A stretch of DNA of 64,000 nt, from contig NC_052133.2 in NCBI RefSeq assembly GCF_016086655.4, positions 50,626,068 through 50,690,067 on the forward strand. Reading direction: 5' to 3'. The DNA comes from Lepeophtheirus salmonis. Its lineage: Eukaryota; Arthropoda; Copepoda; Siphonostomatoida; Caligidae. The notes under the pieces are model-generated. The model did not search any database and was not told where the DNA came from. It saw only the letters and a program-made list of their open reading frames with translations. Below, piece by piece: positions 34,620 to 45,989 of the stretch. Numbering within the stretch: the stretch's first letter is position 1; every line of letters starts with the position of its first letter. Made by a program: the position numbers and the translations under genes.

Positions 34620-35240
34620 CAGAAAGGCCCATCCGAATTAATGAGGGATCAAATTGGCAGTTTTCATCTTCCTCCCATTAAAGCCCTTCCCTAAGGAGGG
34701 CGATATCCTCCACCACTATATGCACATACACTTGCTGTCTCGGATTAAAATTTGACATCTTGAATCCCATATGACGACAATGAACTACCTAGATACTTAT
34801 CCACTTTGTGATTAGAGGAAGAAATAAGGACTCCCAAAGACTTACTCATGTTCAGGAACTGATTCCTTTACTTTTTACAGTCACACACACATGTAATTAA
34901 TAGCATTATTAAAAGTCCTAAGTATCACAACAACTTAAGAAATTTATAATTATTTTAACAAAGTTGATGGAAAAGGAATTATTGCCAATAAATGAGATAT
35001 TATAATATTCAATTGTCTGTAATTCCCACCGTACCCCAGGAGCCTTCTTTTCAACATGATGGATATGTGACAACCAATTGGATTTTTATCTCTGGTTGAG
35101 TCCTGTCGAGAGTAATTTCGATATTTCCTTTCTAACAATTTCCTTCTTCTCAGGTGTAAGACGACGCATACAGGTGAAGCAAGGAGCTCCTGGAGTACAT
35201 ATCTAACGGTTGACTCCATGACAGGTCGTTGGCAAAATTC
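34620..35240 (-). pseudogene. LTR-retrotransposon RT N-terminal fragment
   Basis: On the minus strand, RRLTPEKKEIVRKEISKLLS, then SNWLSHIHHVEKKAPGVRW and LQTIEYYNI, match the start of gypsy RT (RRL.pek...v.kEi..LL, SpW.SPi.lV.KK.G..R, yR.LN). A stop replaces the IIEPS segment. Further 3' (34620-34880) a decayed stretch reads DKYLGSSLSSYGIQ and NPRQQVYVHIVVEDIALL, of uncertain origin. Confidence 0.5.
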
Positions 35241-36660
35241 AATTCTGACTGAGGAGCAGGGAACTAAGAAACCATCGCCTTAACAATGTCACAGCTCACT
35301 CCCATTGAAGATGATAGTGATGCACTCCTCTCTAACGAACCGAGCTCCATATTCACACAGAGTTTCAAGTAACTTAGAAAATCCACTCCGTTACTACAAC
35401 GAGGAGTATGCTGCAAGAATTATAGAGATTTAACGTCGGGACAATGGCTGAAGCCATATTTGTTTTTTGAACCAGGAGTTTGGGACACTTATGTGGGGTC
35501 TCACACTTAAATGTTCTCTTTCCACACTTTTTATTATAAGAACATTCTTCTTCTTTGCTGGTTCCACAATGTATGGGCTTTGGGTTATCCTTGATCGTAT
35601 TGAACATACTGGATGTCTCTCGTCATGGTCGTATTGAATGTTACAATTCTTATAAATTGGTCTAAGCTCACATCCACGAAATGCACTGAGAGACCACTCC
35701 TTTGAGTATATGGAAGACTCCACACAATAATCAGTTTGGTTATACTTTCCCACAGATTGTTTATGCTGACGTTACATGAAAACGCTCTATGCCAAAGGAT
35801 AAAATAATATACAGTAGTATCCTGAAATACGAGTTTAATTCTTCCTTGACGGAGTTCGTAAGCCAAAGCAATTCATCCCAAAAGAAAGAACTATATAAAA
35901 ATTATACATAATTTGCTGTCACTTTCTGTCGCCAACTCTGGACCAACTCGTATCTTAATACAAATTTGAATGACGTTTTACTCGAATCTTAAGGTATTAC
36001 TGTGTCTTTGTTTCTAGATTTTACTATAGGTGACGTTCATTGCTGTAGACTGAAGAGTAACTTTAATGGTTTACTGCCGATCATGAAATTCTAGATACAT
36101 TAGTTATTGTCAGCCATGTATAATAATCATAAAACATTTTTCAGCAAATCATTAAATGGGCCTCAAGTGGTTGATTTCATACTATAACAAACATTTTGTG
36201 TTCTTAAGTACAGCCTTTATATATTCATTCAAATATTTATAGCATACATATCTTTTAATGAGTGATTACTTTTCAAGCTAGTTTATTTTAAATTTTGAGA
36301 GCACATAAGTAGGAAATCTTTTTTTAAATAATATCTTTTATATTCTAATATATTTGAATTATTAGTCCAATCAATACTAAAACAATCATACAATAAGTAG
36401 AGATGTGATAATTATTGACATCTTCGGTGAGCATACAAAAAGTATATGGTGGTAACCTGCGAGAAACTAGTGCTCCTGGGTATTCCTCCCTATTTTGAAA
36501 ATTCAAACGTATTGTCGAGCAAAGAGAACTATAGTTATTATAGTGATCACTGCTCTCTGTCAGGAGATATTATGTTGTATATTAAAGTTGCCAAAATATA
36601 CTTTTCGTTTTAATTTACACTAATTAAGGGTTCGACAATTCTCACATCCCTAATTATAAG
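35241..36660. other. No recognised gene
   Basis: Overlapping minus ORFs at 35374-35866 have Cys-rich bits (KKCGKRTFKCETPHKCP) that may belong to the same decayed retroelement upstream of its RT, but no family is certain. The remainder is AT-rich. Confidence 0.35.
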
Positions 36661-36699
36661 CATGTACTAGAAGGATGCCAATACATCTCATTAAAAAGA

Positions 36700-37010
36700 G
36701 GTACCTTTTCCAAATCCTCCACCTTCTCGAACCCGATTAAAGAAATACATCCCAAACCATATGTCCCACCGTGAGGTTGTCGGATTCTTCAATCCATAAC
36801 CTAACTTGTCCACAAAGAGGATGTCCCAGTAGCAAACACAGGATAATTGTCATCTCTCCAACTAGTACGTCTTCTTGAACCCTTAACAGTTCAAGATCAT
36901 AGGAGTTTATTCCGTTCGAAGGGGGAAGGTTGTCCTCTACTCCGACAGAATCGGAAACATCGAAAAAAGGAACGCAAAAGTAATGAGTAGTAAATGTAAG
37001 TTGGACTAAA
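36700..37010 (+). pseudogene. Third relic of the orphan gene's last exon
   Basis: GVYSVRRGKVVLYSDRIGNI at about 36902-36963 aligns with IYSVGGGRKGVFYLSRIGNI of copy B. One three-base gap keeps the frame, and most changes are amino-acid replacements. Upstream sequence aligns loosely at DNA level but has stops. A further exon-like piece at 37621-37760 (LYGCKSSLSTKSYLSFLG) may belong to the same locus. No LINE follows the exon here, unlike at copies A and B. Confidence 0.45.
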
Positions 37011-38130
37011 TAATCCAGTTTAATATTATATGTAATAACAACATATTATTATCACTACAATAGGCCTTCACTTTAGTTCAATGAATCAGCCATTGCCATT
37101 GGATAACTCTTTATTTGCTTTCGAAAGGAAGACATAAGGTACCGATTAAATCTAGATATATATTGAAGTTCAGTCTATCTAATTATTTAACATTTTGTAA
37201 GGGGTTCTTTTTACCAGAATGTTTCCATCATTTATTATAGGCAAGAATAGTAGCTTTGATACTGGAGAAGTAATTTTAGCGAACCGTCATTGAAGCAAAA
37301 GTTTGCTTAGTTTGTTCCTCTGATTACAAAATGTTATGATTTGTCTGGATCGAGTAATTGGAATAGGATATTTTTTGAAGAAAAATTTGAGTCATTATTT
37401 TGGAAATTCCAATTTTTAATTTCAGAAAAATGATATTGTCACAAAATTGTAAAATTAAAATGAATAACAAAAAGGTTTGGAATACTTTAGATCTAATGTT
37501 TCTTTTTTTTTAATATTTAATATCAGTTGTGTCTGAAAATCAAAACTACTAACATTAGAAAAATAATATAGTCAAAATAAAAAATCAAAAAAATTAATTC
37601 TTCTATCAACAACAATACTTACGCCTCTATGGCTGCAAATCCTCCCTCTCCACCAAATCATACCTTTCCTTCCTCGGCCTTAACCCCAACCAAAAATCCA
37701 AACCAGAAATCCTTAGGTCATTAACTTCCCCCTCATCAACTCCTCCACTTACAACGAATTAAATCCTCCTTTACCAGTAGTAAAGTAGTGACTGAGGTCG
37801 GATTTTAAAAATTAAATATAGGATTACAACAAATATAATACCTCTAAGAAGACGTCTCCAACCAGTTTCCATATCCAAAACTTTATTCCATGCAACGACT
37901 GAGCATATATTTTACTTCATGAATGATTAAAATAATTGAATAAAATGTTTTCAAGATCGCTTTTGAAATCAATAAATCAGAATTTTTCCATTAATGAAGT
38001 AGTAACAAACTTTATAAATGAGATACGTAAGTACTCTATATCACTTAAATCATTGAAAAAATATACATAAATATGTTTTTTAATACAGGTTCACAGTTTT
38101 AATTTGATGATATTGACAACTCAACCCATG
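37011..38130. other. No recognised gene
   Basis: AT-rich, with only the exon-like C-rich piece at about 37620-37760. Nothing else is supported. Confidence 0.4.
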
Positions 38131-38139
38131 TAATAAATT

Positions 38140-39000
38140 GATTGGATTAAAACCCGGATAAAGAAAAGACTGCAATAATGAAATCTTACTTTTTTTTCCT
38201 TGGAGAAGAATCTTAAATTAATATGATTATTCCTTTAATTGTTGGAAAATTTATGTCTTAAATTATCATTGTTATATTTTTCATTACGTGGTACTTGTGT
38301 CTTCTAATTTTTTTGAGGGAAAAAATATCACTTATGATCTAAAAAATATCTTATCTAATTTATTAGATAGAGATCTTGATTATTTTAAACTCTAATTATG
38401 AATGAATATCGTTTCTGAACTTTTACAAATTAAATGTTTTTATGCAAAAATTAGTTTTCGACCACAGCAGATCCCAAAAGACAATTGAAGAGTGAAAAAT
38501 ACTTAGTGAGAGATTTTTACTCACAAACCATCCAGAAAAAATAAGGGTTTATATAGAAAATATTTTATCTTTAATACTTTTGTTTTTGTAGTGGAACATG
38601 TAAATATGTTCAGGATCTTAAATATATATTTACAAAGTTATGTATATTTTCGATTTCCAGACCCGTCTAAAAGACAATCACACTTATATATGGAATATAT
38701 TTCCTCTGGCTTTTGTCTTAGTGACTACGTGGAATCATGTAGAAGACTAAATTTTGCGTATCTGCCAGAACATATATAGCTTCTTATGATCTTATAGTAT
38801 AGTTGTAAAATATTATTATTTTTTTTCTTTTTCCAGACTGTTTATCAGACAATAAATAATTAAATATAAAGCACATTATCTTTGATATTTTATATTTGAA
38901 GGTGTTAAATTATTATAGACGATAAGATTTTATCTCTTTTACCCACCAAATAATGTATTTTGATAAAATATATGATATTTTCTATATTCAGACTATCAAA
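38140..39000. repeat. Inverted repeat IR2, left arm
   Basis: Reverse-complement matches to 59680-60590: GACTGCAATAATGAAATC, GGAGAAGAATCTT, AAATTAGTTTTCGACC, GATTTCCAGACCCGTCTAAA, GACTACGTGGAATCATGTAG and TTATTATAGACGATAAGATT. The part from 38640 is built from 183-bp satellite units. Confidence 0.8.
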
Positions 39001-39300
39001 ATTTCAATATAAAACTTTTATTTATTTTTTCGTATTCGTCATTGCAAAGGTGTGAAATCATCATCGCTAATATCAGTTTACATCACTTACCTACCGAAAT
39101 ATGTAATAATTGGAATGATTGTATAATCCTGTACTTTTCCGATTTCATGACCTGCCTATAAGACTATCACAAAATGATTATGTTGTATATATTCTTCGTT
39201 TTTATTTTGTATTCGTCATTGTGATAGTGTGAAATCTTCATCGTTTTGATATTATTTTACATGATCTACCTACATTTTTCTAGTATGATACAATGTCGTT
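38640..39300 (+). repeat. 183-bp satellite units
   Basis: Repeated CCAGACCCGTCTAAAAGACA, (A)CCTACC(G)AAATATGTAAT and GTGAAATC(A/T)TCATCG phrases at about 180-bp spacing. Related units continue at 40190-40620 after an unrelated insert. Confidence 0.6.
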
Positions 39301-39309
39301 TGAATATTT

Positions 39310-39555
39310 AACTATAATTGTAATAAATGATAATTGTCTTTATTGATATTTATCAAGGAATATGAATATTAAAACTCTATATATTCATTCATTTCAATTT
39401 AGAATGAGAATTCGGCTCAAACTTCATTAAAATGTGAAACAAATTAAATGTACATTTCTGTGTCAAGGTTTAATTCCATCAATTTATTTATTTATTGAAT
39501 AAATGTAAATACACATTTAATGACGACAGAAACAATTTTATTAATAAACAAAATA
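39310..39555 (+). repeat. Repeat F, copy 1
   Basis: Starts TGATAATTGTCTTTATTGAT and includes ATTCATTTCAATTTAGAATG and TTTAATGACGACAGAAACA. Found again at 41290-41397 (partial), at 63765-64000 as reverse complement, and more diverged at 55740-55960. Non-coding. Confidence 0.8.
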
Positions 39556-39559
39556 CACT

Positions 39560-40189
39560 TAAACATACCCACCACCTGTAAACCCTCTTAAGTGATGTAC
39601 CACTTGTAAAATATTTTTTCAAAATCCAAAGTACTCTTGGAGTGCCTCCAAGTATCCCAAGGATTATGCGTTTCCCAATTGAGAACCACTACTATAAATT
39701 ACTTATAATAACTAAAAGATGCGTTTATTGGCTCAGTTCTTCGAGAGGAAACACCAAACAGAATATGTCCTTTAAATACCTCTTCTGTATAGTTCTCAAT
39801 AAATATTTAATCAAGCACAATAAACTGCTTAATTATCGAAAGAATAGGACAGTCGACAAAAACGTAAATACTATTATTTTAAATTTGTTTACAGCCTTTG
39901 CTAGGACTTGAAAACTTTAACAGCTTTACCGTTATTAAGAATTGAGTCGTAAATTTTTACCGATCATTTATCTTCAGAGTGTACAATTTTCTTTTCCCAG
40001 GATTTAGCAAGCTTGAGAAGAGATTTAAAATGAACGAGTATTTCCTTAGCCTATTAGGAAAGAGAAATTATGTTGCCCAACTTTAGGCACCAAGGAGCTA
40101 GTGGAAGATGATATACAACCATTCTTAGTAAAGGAAGACGAATTTTCCTTTATATCAAAAATAGGGTTGCGTTTTAGGTCATGGAGAGT
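39560..40189. other. No recognised gene
   Basis: A plus frame at 39642-39911 and a minus frame at 40046-40246 show no family motif. Sequence is AT-rich. Confidence 0.4.
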
Positions 40190-40610
40190 AAGGACGTTTT
40201 CGTCTGTAGCGATTTTTTGTATAATCTTGCACTTTTTCGATCTCAAGACCTGACTATAAGACTATCACAATCTAATTATGCTGTATATATTCTTCGTTTT
40301 TATTTTTATTCGTCATTGTGAAAGTGTGAAATCTTCATCGTTGATATTATTTTACTTGATCTACCTACCAGAATATGTATGGATGCGAATTATCTCATAT
40401 TTTGTAAAACTATGATCGTTTTGAATATTGAGAACAGTCCATAAGACGATCACAATTTCTTTCTAAATCCTTGTTTACCTTGAGATTTTGTCTTACTCAT
40501 CCAGTAGAATATTAAAAAATACAACGTATATCATATTTTTGTAAAATTATGGACGTTGTAGATGTCTTAAAAACAATCACAATTTCTTTATCAATCATAT
40601 TTTTTTTTCT
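40190..40610 (+). repeat. 183-bp satellite units, second block
   Basis: GATCTCAAGACCTGACTATA, AGACTATCACAATCTAATTA and CTACCTACCAGAATATGTAT followed by further degenerate units. The 40225-40380 part is nearly a copy of 39135-39280. Confidence 0.6.
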
Positions 40611-40619
40611 CACCAGCAA

Positions 40620-41210
40620 GGTTTTTATTTCAAGAATATCTGCGTTCATATATAAAAAACATAATTAAACATGACAGTGCAGAGGAAAAATAAATAAGTG
40701 TCACACATTAAAATAATTTACAAAAAATCGCTAGAGGTCAGCATCACTTCCCTGGCGAAAGCAAAAGGTATTGTGTTCCAAAGAATAATAGATCTGTAAT
40801 AGAAACTATGTTTAAAAATGTCAATCTTTAGTTTGGGTAGGTAGAGTGGAACAGATCGCCTTTATTTAGTATCCAGGTTAGGGGAGGTAGGTCAATCTTT
40901 TTGCTTAAAATTCAGTGTAGTGTAAACATATCTGTAATTGCACGTCTATGAGACAAAGTGATGAGACCAAGTCTTTAGATTTTACATTTGTAGTTTTCGT
41001 TATCTCCCAATGAAGAAAAAAACGACACAAACCTGTTTTGCACCTTTTCTAAGGAATCAATCAATTAGTTTCTTGAAGGATTCCAGATCTCAGATCCGTA
41101 CATTAAAATCGGGATGAATAAGATGGACAACATTCATTTCATATTTTTTTAAGTAAAAAAAAATTATCTCGACATGAAACCGTCTGTAATGATCCCAAGA
41201 ACGTCGTTTT
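40620..41210 (-). pseudogene. Non-LTR retrotransposon (jockey/CR1-like) RT C-terminus and 3' end
   Basis: A single minus frame reads LGIITDG, ILFIPILMYGSEIWNPS, LIDSLEKVQNRFVSFFSSLG, RLGLITLSHRRAITDMFTLH and SKKIDLPPLTW, with three stops. A shifted frame adds RSIILWNTIPFAFAREV before the stop. This is the conserved tail of many LINE RTs: YG.E.W.P, iE..Q.rf, RL..L.L..RR..tD, R...WN.IP. A GGTTTTTATTTCAAG tract just beyond could be the complement of the polyadenylation region. It is a 5'-truncated, dead copy of a LINE lineage different from the RLE elements. Confidence 0.75.
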
Positions 41211-41289
41211 AAAGAGACAAATCGTTTAATTTCAAGAAAAGTGAAGAAACACGACAGCAATTCCAATGGAAAAAGTTATAATCACTTGA

Positions 41290-41397
41290 ATATTTAACTA
41301 CGATTGTAATAAATGATAATTGTCTTTATTGATATTTATCAAAGAATATGAATATTAAAACGTTGTATATTCATTCATTTCAATTTAGAATGAGAAT
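41290..41397 (+). repeat. Repeat F, partial copy
   Basis: TATTTAACTACGATTGTAAT through TTTCAATTTAGAATGAGAAT matches 39300-39410, then stops exactly where family E begins. Confidence 0.75.
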
Positions 41398-42480
41398 CGT
41401 AAATTGGATATCAAAATTTGTATCTTGATACACTCATTCCAAATATGTAATTTATTTTAAAATCAAACAATTATTTTCAAAGTAATACATATATGGAAGT
41501 AAAATCTTCAATTTGGCAAGGGTTATGTAATAACTTCCTTCCATATCTCTGCACTGGATAATAGTAAAAACTCAAAACATACCTTGTTTAAAAGCTATGG
41601 TTAAGCCAAACTTAAATGGTGAATTTCATTTTAATGTGATTGCGTGTCTCGGAGTTATTTAACCAAATGTGGACATGTGATAAAGGTGGACTTGGCCAAA
41701 AAGTACATTTTGGCCCATTTGGCCCTTTAATCATCAAGATATACAAAATTTGAAAACATAATTAGATTCCTCATCAAAAGCTGCAGGATATGTTATATGA
41801 CGTTTTTCCAGATTGCATCTGGTTCGGACTTTGAGATGAGTGATGACATATTTATTGAATATATGAAAAAAAATATATCAAAGTGTCATGTCTTCAAAAA
41901 ATATTTTTTTTCTAAAAACGGTACCAATCGATCCGCTAGGTTAACAATCTGTGCTGGCTCTCACCTGCAATGGACGATCCAAGCAAAATTGAGGGAGCTA
42001 ACGTTTATTTAGTAAAATCAATTTATTTTACTAAAGTTTTTCATTTTTCAAAATTTTTGAAAAAAAATTATACAGGGACCTCCGGAAGGCAATTTTACAT
42101 CTGTTGCAATATCAAAAAATGTTATGACTCAATTTTACACAATTGTAATACATTTTCCATAGTTAAATCCTTAACCACTTGGCCACGACTGCTGTCTCAA
42201 ACATAGATATTATTAACCTTGATTAAATTTGTGTACATAAATATTTTTTTATCGTAAATTGGATATCAAAATTTGTGTCTTGATACACTCATTCCAAATA
42301 TGTAATTTATTTTAAAATCAAACAATATTTTCTGAAGTAATAGACGGAAGTAAAATCTTCAATTTGGCACGGTTTATGTAATAACCTCCTTCCATATCTC
42401 TGTACTGGATAATAGTGAAAACTCGAAACATACCTTGTTGAAAAGCTATGGTTAAGGCAAAATTTCATTTTTCTGATCAA
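41398..42480 (-). repeat. Repeat family E, inverted copies in tandem
   Basis: Reverse complement of 8480-9300. The CGTAAATTGGATATCAAAAT landmark is at about 41398 and again at 42253, an 855-bp spacing, so one full and one partial unit stand in tandem. Plus ORFs at 41797-42206 (ASGSDFEMSDDIFIEY) are family-E translations without known homology. Confidence 0.75.
42168..42190 (-). other. tRNA-Ser-like 5' fragment inside family E
   Basis: The minus strand reads GTCGTGGCCAAGTGGTTAAG, close to the 5' arm and A box of eukaryotic tRNA-Ser (TGGCCNAGTGG). No anticodon arm or B box follows, so it is not a tRNA gene. It may be a relic of a tRNA-derived SINE head, or chance. Confidence 0.4.
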
Positions 42481-42930
42481 TTGATTATTTCAATATTTTG
42501 AATTTATAATTTATTGTTATTATTAAATATTATTATTCTAATTGGTTAATTTTGTATATTTAACATAACTTATGTAGATTATATCTAATTTAAGACTTCT
42601 TGTTTATACTTGGAACTTCAAATATATTTTGAAATATTCAAGACTTTGTCATTTCATTATTATTACTATGAGAATATGGTTCATAATGAATTACAATTTC
42701 ATGGATGTGACGTTTTCAAATCTACTGTAACGGATAGAAAAAGTTAAGTCAATTATACGTTGTATATCTTCATTAAACATTATTTAGGTAGGTGATAATC
42801 ACATCAGCATTTTAAACAATGATACCATAAATATTCCCCCCTCCTTCTCCTTGCATGCGTGTTTCTCTGCAATAAAAAAACGACGTTCTTGCATGTGTTT
42901 TCTGCAGAATTATCAACTTTAAATATATCT
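42480..42930. repeat. Inverted partner of 22.24-22.69 kb
   Basis: Blocks TTATGAATTACAATTTCATG-type, ATCACATCAGCATTTTAAAC and TTGCATGCGTGTTTCTCTGC mirror the 22240-22690 segment. Non-coding. Confidence 0.7.
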
Positions 42931-42959
42931 AACGAAAAACAACAGACTCAAACTTCCCT

Positions 42960-43800
42960 TTACAACCTGTAGGCTAGGTGTATTCCTGGGATATTACAAA
43001 TGGTACCTTGATTTTTTTTTATTTCTTACATAAAGGAATGTTACAGCCTATAGAATTAATGTTATTTTTAAATTTTGCATAATTTTTAATCAAACTTTGG
43101 GAAATTTTTATCACAATTATACATTTAAGTAATTTGGGTTGTCTCTTTTCTTTTCTTTTATTTTTGGCCTTGATGATGACAAAGGAATTATTTTTTGACA
43201 TCCTACATAACATTGCAATGAAATTTTGGAATTAAGAGGCTAATATGATTTAATGTTTAGAGGACTTGGTAATTATTTTCTTGTAATATCAAAGATCCTT
43301 GTTGTCAACTTTGTCAGATATTTTTGAAGGCAATACCGTTTTACAAAAATATTCAGGACTGGCAACTTGAGTTATATAATTATCTTTATTGTAATTAAAG
43401 ATTAAATTCTCAGCTCTTTATTGATTGCAATACCTTTTCCTCCTTCGTTAAAAATGGGATTAGAAAATTTCCTAATTACGAAGTCATTCAACCTTGATAT
43501 TAGGAGTAAGAAAATGGATTATATTGTTACCGTTCTTTACTATACAGCATTGGTTTGGAAGTTGTTATTATAGTAGGAAAGATTAGGAAACAGTAAAAAC
43601 TTACAATTATCTATCAATTCTTTTTCATAGGAATACTACAAATTTGAAAGAACAGATTCCTAGATACTTGAATCAAACCTCGAACTGTTTATAACAATTC
43701 TAAATACCATTGAAAATAAAGAAGAGGATTTTCAAGGAAACATAACTTTTATAGCTGAACAATATATCAAAACCAAAACAGAGGAGAAGGTACTCATTAA
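42960..43800. repeat. Direct repeat partner of 59.0-59.67 kb
   Basis: Shared blocks: CATAATTTTTAATCAAACTT, TTTGGGTTGTCT, TCCTACATAACATTG, TATACAGCATTGGTTTGGAA and GAACAGATTCCTAGATACTT. The 59-kb copy has lost part of the downstream exon-like ORF. Confidence 0.75.
43664..43789 (+). other. Exon-like ORF of unknown gene
   Basis: After TTCCTAG, a 42-codon phase-0 open stretch reads ILESNLELFITILNTIENKE, then FIAEQYIKTKTEEK, and ends AAG/GTACTC. The acidic, helix-like composition and splice-like borders suggest a real exon. The copy near 59555 has the first half, then a stop-bearing replacement after DFQ. No family recognised and no neighbouring exon could be joined with confidence. Confidence 0.4.
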
Positions 43801-43924
43801 ATTTTTTAGTAACATGTATGCTATGGGAAAACTGTTGTCCTTATCTATAACTATTTAAAGAATTTTGATGATAAATCTTTTTGTATGTTGATTAAATTGC
43901 CTGGAGTTTTAAATTCAAATATAG

Positions 43925-44175
43925 GGATATCTTCTTCTACAAGTACATATCTTAATTCCTGGTCGTAGTTCCTTCAGAACCATGCAAAGTCACTATGAGC
44001 CCCTTGCGTTAGAAGATTTTGCTCATATAAAATCTTTTAATATTACTAAGCTTGTATTATTGTTAAATGAAGACAAAAGTATCAAATGAGGATATTTCTT
44101 CTAAAGTACATACCTTAATTCTGGTTTTAGTATGATCCTTCAGAACCATGCAAAGTCACAATAATTTTTGATGGA
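43925..44175. repeat. Local duplication, about 165 bp apart
   Basis: GGATAT(C)TTCTTCTA(C)AAGTACAT, CTTAATTC(C)TGGT and CCTTCAGAACCATGCAAAGT occur twice. On the minus strand the first copy reads DFAWF, a stop, then RNYDQELRYVLVEED, possibly an exon that was duplicated. Confidence 0.55.
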
Positions 44176-44245
44176 GTATGTTAAGCTCAAGGATGCATCT
44201 CAATTCAATGGTCCGAAAATATATTTAAATTTATAAATAAAGTCA

Positions 44246-44497
44246 ATGAAGACAACAGTATCATACATATGGACTATTTATCCGAAAGATCATGTACGAA
44301 AGTTCAATGCGCTTTTCATAAAACCGGAAAGTTCATCTATGTATTACTTTTCATCCCAAGGCAAGTTCAAAATAATAACAAGTTCATTCCGTATTAGAGG
44401 AAAGTTCTATATTTCGGGTGCATTGCATTTGAAGCAAGTTTATTTCAGAGGAAAGGTCATCCCAAAACATTCATTTAAGCGGTGTCTGGAAAAATGA
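44246..44497 (+). other. 83-codon ORF of unknown origin
   Basis: Contains KFNALFIKPESSSMYYFSSQ and RGKFYISGALHLKQVYF. The DNA has a recurring AAGTTCA(T) or AAAGTTC phrase every 20-40 bp, so the frame may be a by-product of a degenerate short repeat. No motif recognised. Confidence 0.25.
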
Positions 44498-44879
44498 TTG
44501 TTGTGAAAAAACAATGTTGTGAACAAAAAGTTGGGGTCATATCTTGCTGTAATATCTTTATTTTATCTTTTAATACAAAAGATTTAGATAATTCAGTAAT
44601 ATAAATATTATCTGATAAAAAGTTCCTTGATTGAAATAAGAACTTGTGGTTTTAAGGTTGACGATAATCACATTTTGGAAAAAACTTACAATATGGCTTT
44701 ATATCTTTTTCTTTCTTAATTGATATAATTGTAATTCAAAGTTCACTGTCTCAAATTTCTAGACAAATTGAAGTACGAAAAAGAACTTATTTAAAATGGT
44801 CTTTATGGTTATAAAATGTTTTTTATTGATTCTGTACTTTGTTTTAAATTGAATATTTACATTTTAGACTGATTTTGAA

Positions 44880-45735
44880 AAAGATCTTTATTTATAATCA
44901 ATTATGCCATAACTATTTATTCATTCTCTTTGATACGCTTTTATTCTTTACAAAATATCACCCTTACTAATATGTTTGAAACTAATTGATCATTCTTAAT
45001 GTCCAAAGATTCAGTGTTTAATGACATATAAAAAATTTTATATTTTTGAGTGATCTTATTTTTATAGTGGTGTATTATGTTTATAACATATCTTAATTTT
45101 ATTATTTCAATGGGACGCTAAATAAGTTCATAACCCATACAAATTAATAATAATTAATATCTCAATGTTGCAGAAGTGTACAATTAATTTTTTGCGTTTT
45201 GTACAAATTCAAATAAAGTAAATACTAATTATATTTAAAATATTGAAATTCCCTACTCATACTGTGAATAAATAATTCATTGTTGCACTCTAGAGCCAAC
45301 CCCCATGGAAGGAATCAATTTTGGCTCTGTTATAAACCTGGTAGTTGAGATAATTTTCATTTCGTTGCTGAACAGGGTATAAGCTTCAATAAAGCATCTT
45401 TTGAGATGAATGATCAATTTAGAAGTAATTCTGTAACTGTATATACAAATGATCTAATTCTTCGAGACAATATACTTCTTCCTGAATATTTTACAAATAT
45501 TACTATTAATGTTTATGGATGTACCTTCAATCTTTTATATACAAAGGTGCATGTTGGTGAGTGTCTTAGGAATAAAATTTCTCATTTAGTTGTAATTATT
45601 CCTAGCCTTAGTTTGACTGTAAATAAACTTTTTAATCCCAAATTGTAGTAGGCCCTAATTAATATAACCTATATTTTTATATTTGGGAATAATCAATAAC
45701 ATTTTAAGAGAATCGTGAATGTAAATTGAACCTTC
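44880..45735. repeat. Direct repeat partner of 50.65-51.52 kb
   Basis: CCTTACTAATATGTTT, GAGACAATATACT, CTTTTATATACAAAGGT and GGGAATAATCAAT(A/G) appear in the same order in both. The 45406-45648 ORF (VYTNDLILRDNILLPEYF) is only partly kept in the other copy. Unknown family. Confidence 0.6.
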
Positions 45736-45741
45736 ATAATT

Positions 45742-45918
45742 TTAACCCTTACATGTATTCCTTGTCAAATGTGGATACCAGATTCCTAAATTTCCTTGGT
45801 GGAAACTTCCAGGGATAATTTTCATCCGGTCATCGTCTCTGTAGATATCAAAATATAGCAACTCTTGCTCAGGATTTATCCATCTCATAGTTTTGTCCTT
45901 CAATTGAATCCACAGCAT
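45742..45918 (-). other. 58-codon exon-like ORF
   Basis: From ATG 45918 the frame reads MLWIQLKDKTMRWINPEQEL, FDIYRDDDRMKIIPGSFHQG and GIWYPHL. Trp/Asp-rich, highly protein-like composition stands out from the AT-rich background. A decayed copy at about 51600-51660 begins with the same CTGTGGATTCAATTGAAGG and then diverges. The W...RW and IW.P pattern loosely recalls the extracellular domain of Cys-loop receptors, but that is too weak to assign. Confidence 0.35.
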
Positions 45919-45989
45919 TAATATCTTTTTATCTTTAATTAATTAAGATCGATCTATACAAATAAAAAACAATTTTAAACTTAAAATTT

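Noticed and set aside
42168..42190. Functional tRNA-Ser gene
   Set aside because: Only the 5' arm is present; no anticodon stem, T arm or acceptor partner.
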